Positions 61,912-64,000 of a DNA stretch of 64,000 nucleotides are shown in pieces. Each line of letters opens with the position of its first letter. Position 1 is the first letter of the stretch. A model generated the notes under the pieces. It searched no databases, was not told the origin of the DNA, and was given only the letters and a program-made list of their open reading frames with translations. Both the position numbers and the translations under genes were made by a program. Source of the DNA: Chryseomicrobium sp. FSL W7-1435 (GTDB taxonomy: Bacteria; Bacillota; Bacilli; Bacillales_A; Planococcaceae); the NCBI RefSeq assembly GCF_038595005.1, contig NZ_CP151997.1, forward strand, positions 2,542,001-2,606,000, in the 5' to 3' direction.

Positions 61912-64000
61912 AAAAACGAAGGAAACAGAAGACAAAACGGTCTACCGGGTTGAGGGCTTTTCGTGTGCGAATTGCGCCGGGAAATTCGAGAAGAACGTCA
62001 AACAGATTCCCGGTGTCCAGGATGCCAAAGTGAACTTTGGGGCTTCGAAAATTGCGGTCTACGGCGAGGCGACGATCGAGGAACTGGAAAAAGCCGGCGC
62101 TTTCGAGAATTTGAAGGTCGCACCGGAAAAACCGAAACGCCAGGCGGCTCCTGAAGTGACCGTCGAAGACAAAAATGTCTTCCGGGTCGAAGGCTTTACA
62201 TGCGCGAACTGCGCCGGGAAGTTTGAGAACAACGTCAAGCAGATCCCCGGTGTCCAGGATGCCAAAGTGAACTTCGGGGCTTCAAAAATTTCCGTTTACG
62301 GGGCAGCGACCATCGACGAATTGGAGAAAGCCGGTGCGTTTGAAAACTTGAAGGTGGCGCCTGAAATTACAGGACGTCCAGCTATCACGAATACCGGAAC
62401 CGAAAAAGCGCCAGCTCGAACAGAGAAGAAAGTGCCGTTCTACCAAAAGCACAGCACCTTGCTCTACTCCACCCTCTTGATCGTGTTCGGCTACATTTCC
62501 CAGTTCGTCAACGGCGAAGACAACCTGATGACGTCGCTCCTGTTTGTGGCGGCGATTGTCATTGGCGGGTACTCGCTCTTCAAAGTCGGCTTCCAGAACC
62601 TGATTCGCCTGGATTTCGACATGAAGACCCTCATGACCGTTGCGGTCATCGGGGCAGCCTTTATCGGGGAATGGGCGGAAGCGGCCATCGTGGTCATCCT
62701 CTTTGCGATCAGTGAAGCACTGGAACGCTATTCCATGGACCGGGCGAGACAATCCATCCGTTCGTTGATGGACATCGCTCCGAAAGAGGCACTGGTCCGG
62801 CGGAATGGCCAAGAACAGTTAATTTCGGTAGACGACATTGTGGTGGGCGACACCATGATTGTCAGACCGGGACAGAAGATTGCGATGGACGGCACGGTGA
62901 CCAACGGGTATTCGGCGGTCAATCAGGCGGCCATCACCGGGGAATCCGTGCCGGTCGCCAAAACGGTGAATGATGATGTCTTCGCCGGTACGCTGAACGA
63001 AGAAGGTTTGCTGGAAGTCCAAATCACCAAACTGGTCGAAGACACGACCATTGCGAAAATCATTCACCTGGTCGAAGAAGCGCAGGGCGAACGCGCCCCT
63101 TCCCAGGCATTTGTCGATAAGTTTGCGAAGTACTACACACCGATCATCATGGCGGTTGCCGCACTTGTCGCCATTGTCCCGCCCCTTCTGTTCGATGCTA
63201 GCTGGGAAACCTGGGTCTATCAAGGACTGGCTGTGCTCGTAGTAGGCTGTCCGTGTGCATTGGTCATTTCGACGCCGATCTCAATCGTGTCCGCCATCGG
63301 GAATGCCGCGAAAAAAGGCGTGCTGATCAAAGGCGGCGTATACTTGGAGGAAATGGGTGCGCTGAAGGCCATCGCATTTGACAAGACCGGCACCCTGACC
63401 AAAGGGGTTCCCGTCGTAACGGATTTTGAAGTCATGAACAAGCAAGTAAACGAAAAAGAGCTGCTTTCCATCGTGACTGCGCTGGAGTACCGCTCGCAGC
63501 ATCCCCTTGCCTCCGCCATCATGAAAAAAGCGGACGCAGAGAACATTTCATATTCTTCGGTATTGGTCGAGGACTTCTCTTCCATTACCGGAAAAGGGAT
63601 TAAGGGAACCGTAGAAGGGATCACGTACTACATCGGTAGCCCGATTCTGTTCAACGAGTTAGGCGCGGCGAGCCCCAATGCGAACTTGGAACAGACCGTA
63701 ACGGCCCTGCAAAACCAGGGCAAGACCGCGATGATCATCGGGACGGAACAACACATTTTGGCGGTCATCGCCGTGGCCGATGAAGTCCGGGACTCCAGCA
63801 AGGAAGTCATCCAGAAGCTGCACGACATGGGCATCAAGAAGACGATCATGCTGACGGGTGACAACAAAGCGACCGGTCAGGCCATCGGCCGAGAGGTCGG
63901 CGTCACCGAAATCCAGGCCGAGCTGATGCCGGAGGACAAATTGAATGTCATCAAACGCTTACGGGCCGAGTACGGCAAGGTGGCGATGATTGGAGACGGC
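61904..64000 (+). CDS. cadA: Cadmium-translocating P1B ATPase CadA (partial, runs off the end)
   Basis: 699 codons are present. Two near-identical HMA domains (CANC at 21-24 and 100-103, period 79 residues), then membrane helices, CPC in [21 protein letters not shown] and the window ends at IGDG (start of GDGVNDAPA). Exports Cd2+, Zn2+ or Pb2+. TTG start at 61904 overlaps cadC by 8 nt with AAGGAGG nine bases upstream. The C-terminal helix pair lies beyond the window. Confidence 0.95.
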   Translation, partial: MVEKTKETEDKTVYRVEGFSCANCAGKFEKNVKQIPGVQDAKVNFGASKIAVYGEATIEELEKAGAFENLKVAPEKPKRQAAPEVTVEDKNVFRVEGFTCANCAGKFENNVKQIPGVQDAKVNFGASKISVYGAATIDELEKAGAFENLKVAPEITGRPAITNTGTEKAPARTEKKVPFYQKHSTLLYSTLLIVFGYISQFVNGEDNLMTSLLFVAAIVIGGYSLFKVGFQNLIRLDFDMKTLMTVAVIGAAFIGEWAEAAIVVILFAISEALERYSMDRARQSIRSLMDIAPKEALVRRNGQEQLISVDDIVVGDTMIVRPGQKIAMDGTVTNGYSAVNQAAITGESVPVAKTVNDDVFAGTLNEEGLLEVQITKLVEDTTIAKIIHLVEEAQGERAPSQAFVDKFAKYYTPIIMAVAALVAIVPPLLFDASWETWVYQGLAVLVVGCPCALVISTPISIVSAIGNAAKKGVLIKGGVYLEEMGALKAIAFDKTGTLTKGVPVVTDFEVMNKQVNEKELLSIVTALEYRSQHPLASAIMKKADAENISYSSVLVEDFSSITGKGIKGTVEGITYYIGSPILFNELGAASPNANLEQTVTALQNQGKTAMIIGTEQHILAVIAVADEVRDSSKEVIQKLHDMGIKKTIMLTGDNKATGQAIGREVGVTEIQAELMPEDKLNVIKRLRAEYGKVAMIGDG

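Noticed and set aside
62059-63867. Several minus-strand frames over cadA
   Set aside because: GC-rich coding produces long antisense frames; none has a ribosome site or recognisable protein.

Overview
The window looks like a chromosomal segment of a low-to-moderate GC Gram-positive in the Bacillales, most likely Planococcaceae. That reading rests on the yuaF-floT flotillin pair, a YhfW-type Rieske oxidoreductase, T-box control of a tRNA synthetase gene, strong AAGGAGG ribosome binding sites, BdbCD thiol oxidases, a Zur-type operator and DUF families typical of Bacillus relatives. The family placement is inference; no rRNA or tRNA gene is present to test it. Most genes from 7 to 60 kb lie on the minus strand.

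Layout. 0-6 kb: an RsbR-like PAS/STAS protein, then a minus-strand pair encoding a circularly permuted ATP-grasp protein and an alpha-E/transglutaminase fusion, then yhfW. 6-9 kb: a 125-bp tandem palindromic repeat, a hypothetical gene, a NERD-domain gene whose start codon appears to be mutated, and two copies of a ~130-bp intergenic element. 9-13 kb: flotillin/NfeD pair, a short-chain fatty acid transporter and a nitroreductase. 13.5-17.5 kb: the bacterial RNA-repair pair Hen1 and Pnkp. 17.5-37 kb: a long run of small membrane proteins, two VanZ-like proteins, GNAT enzymes including an AAC(6')-like enzyme, maltose acetyltransferase, D-serine dehydratase and acetamidase. 37-49 kb: a DNA alkylation repair-like protein, a nitrilase-family enzyme, a pentapeptide-repeat protein, BdbCD, a sugar dehydrogenase lipoprotein, a Zur-controlled ZinT lipoprotein and a T-box-controlled second-type methionyl-tRNA synthetase.

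49.4-53.8 kb is a rearranged zone. It holds at least four truncated or chimeric genes (GNAT, LysR, EamA joined to PucR, response regulator joined to a VOC protein) around an intact MazEF module. From 54 kb a metal-resistance block begins. The copper part has a CopB-type ATPase, CopZ, a Cys-rich four-helix copper storage-like protein, a two-component system and a BNR-type lipoprotein. The cadmium part has CadD, CadC and a CadA ATPase that runs off the window end, and its GC content is visibly higher. No transposase or integrase gene was seen.

The most unusual signal is not a gene. Several intergenic gaps hold related elements built from units of about 21 bp. Three well-preserved copies (about 6.95, 8.58 and 21.96 kb) and two degenerate ones (25.95 and 44.70 kb) share a tail reading TGGAAACTAA. 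A separate AGCGACG array at 35.3 kb has the same 21-bp spacing. I do not recognise this element family.
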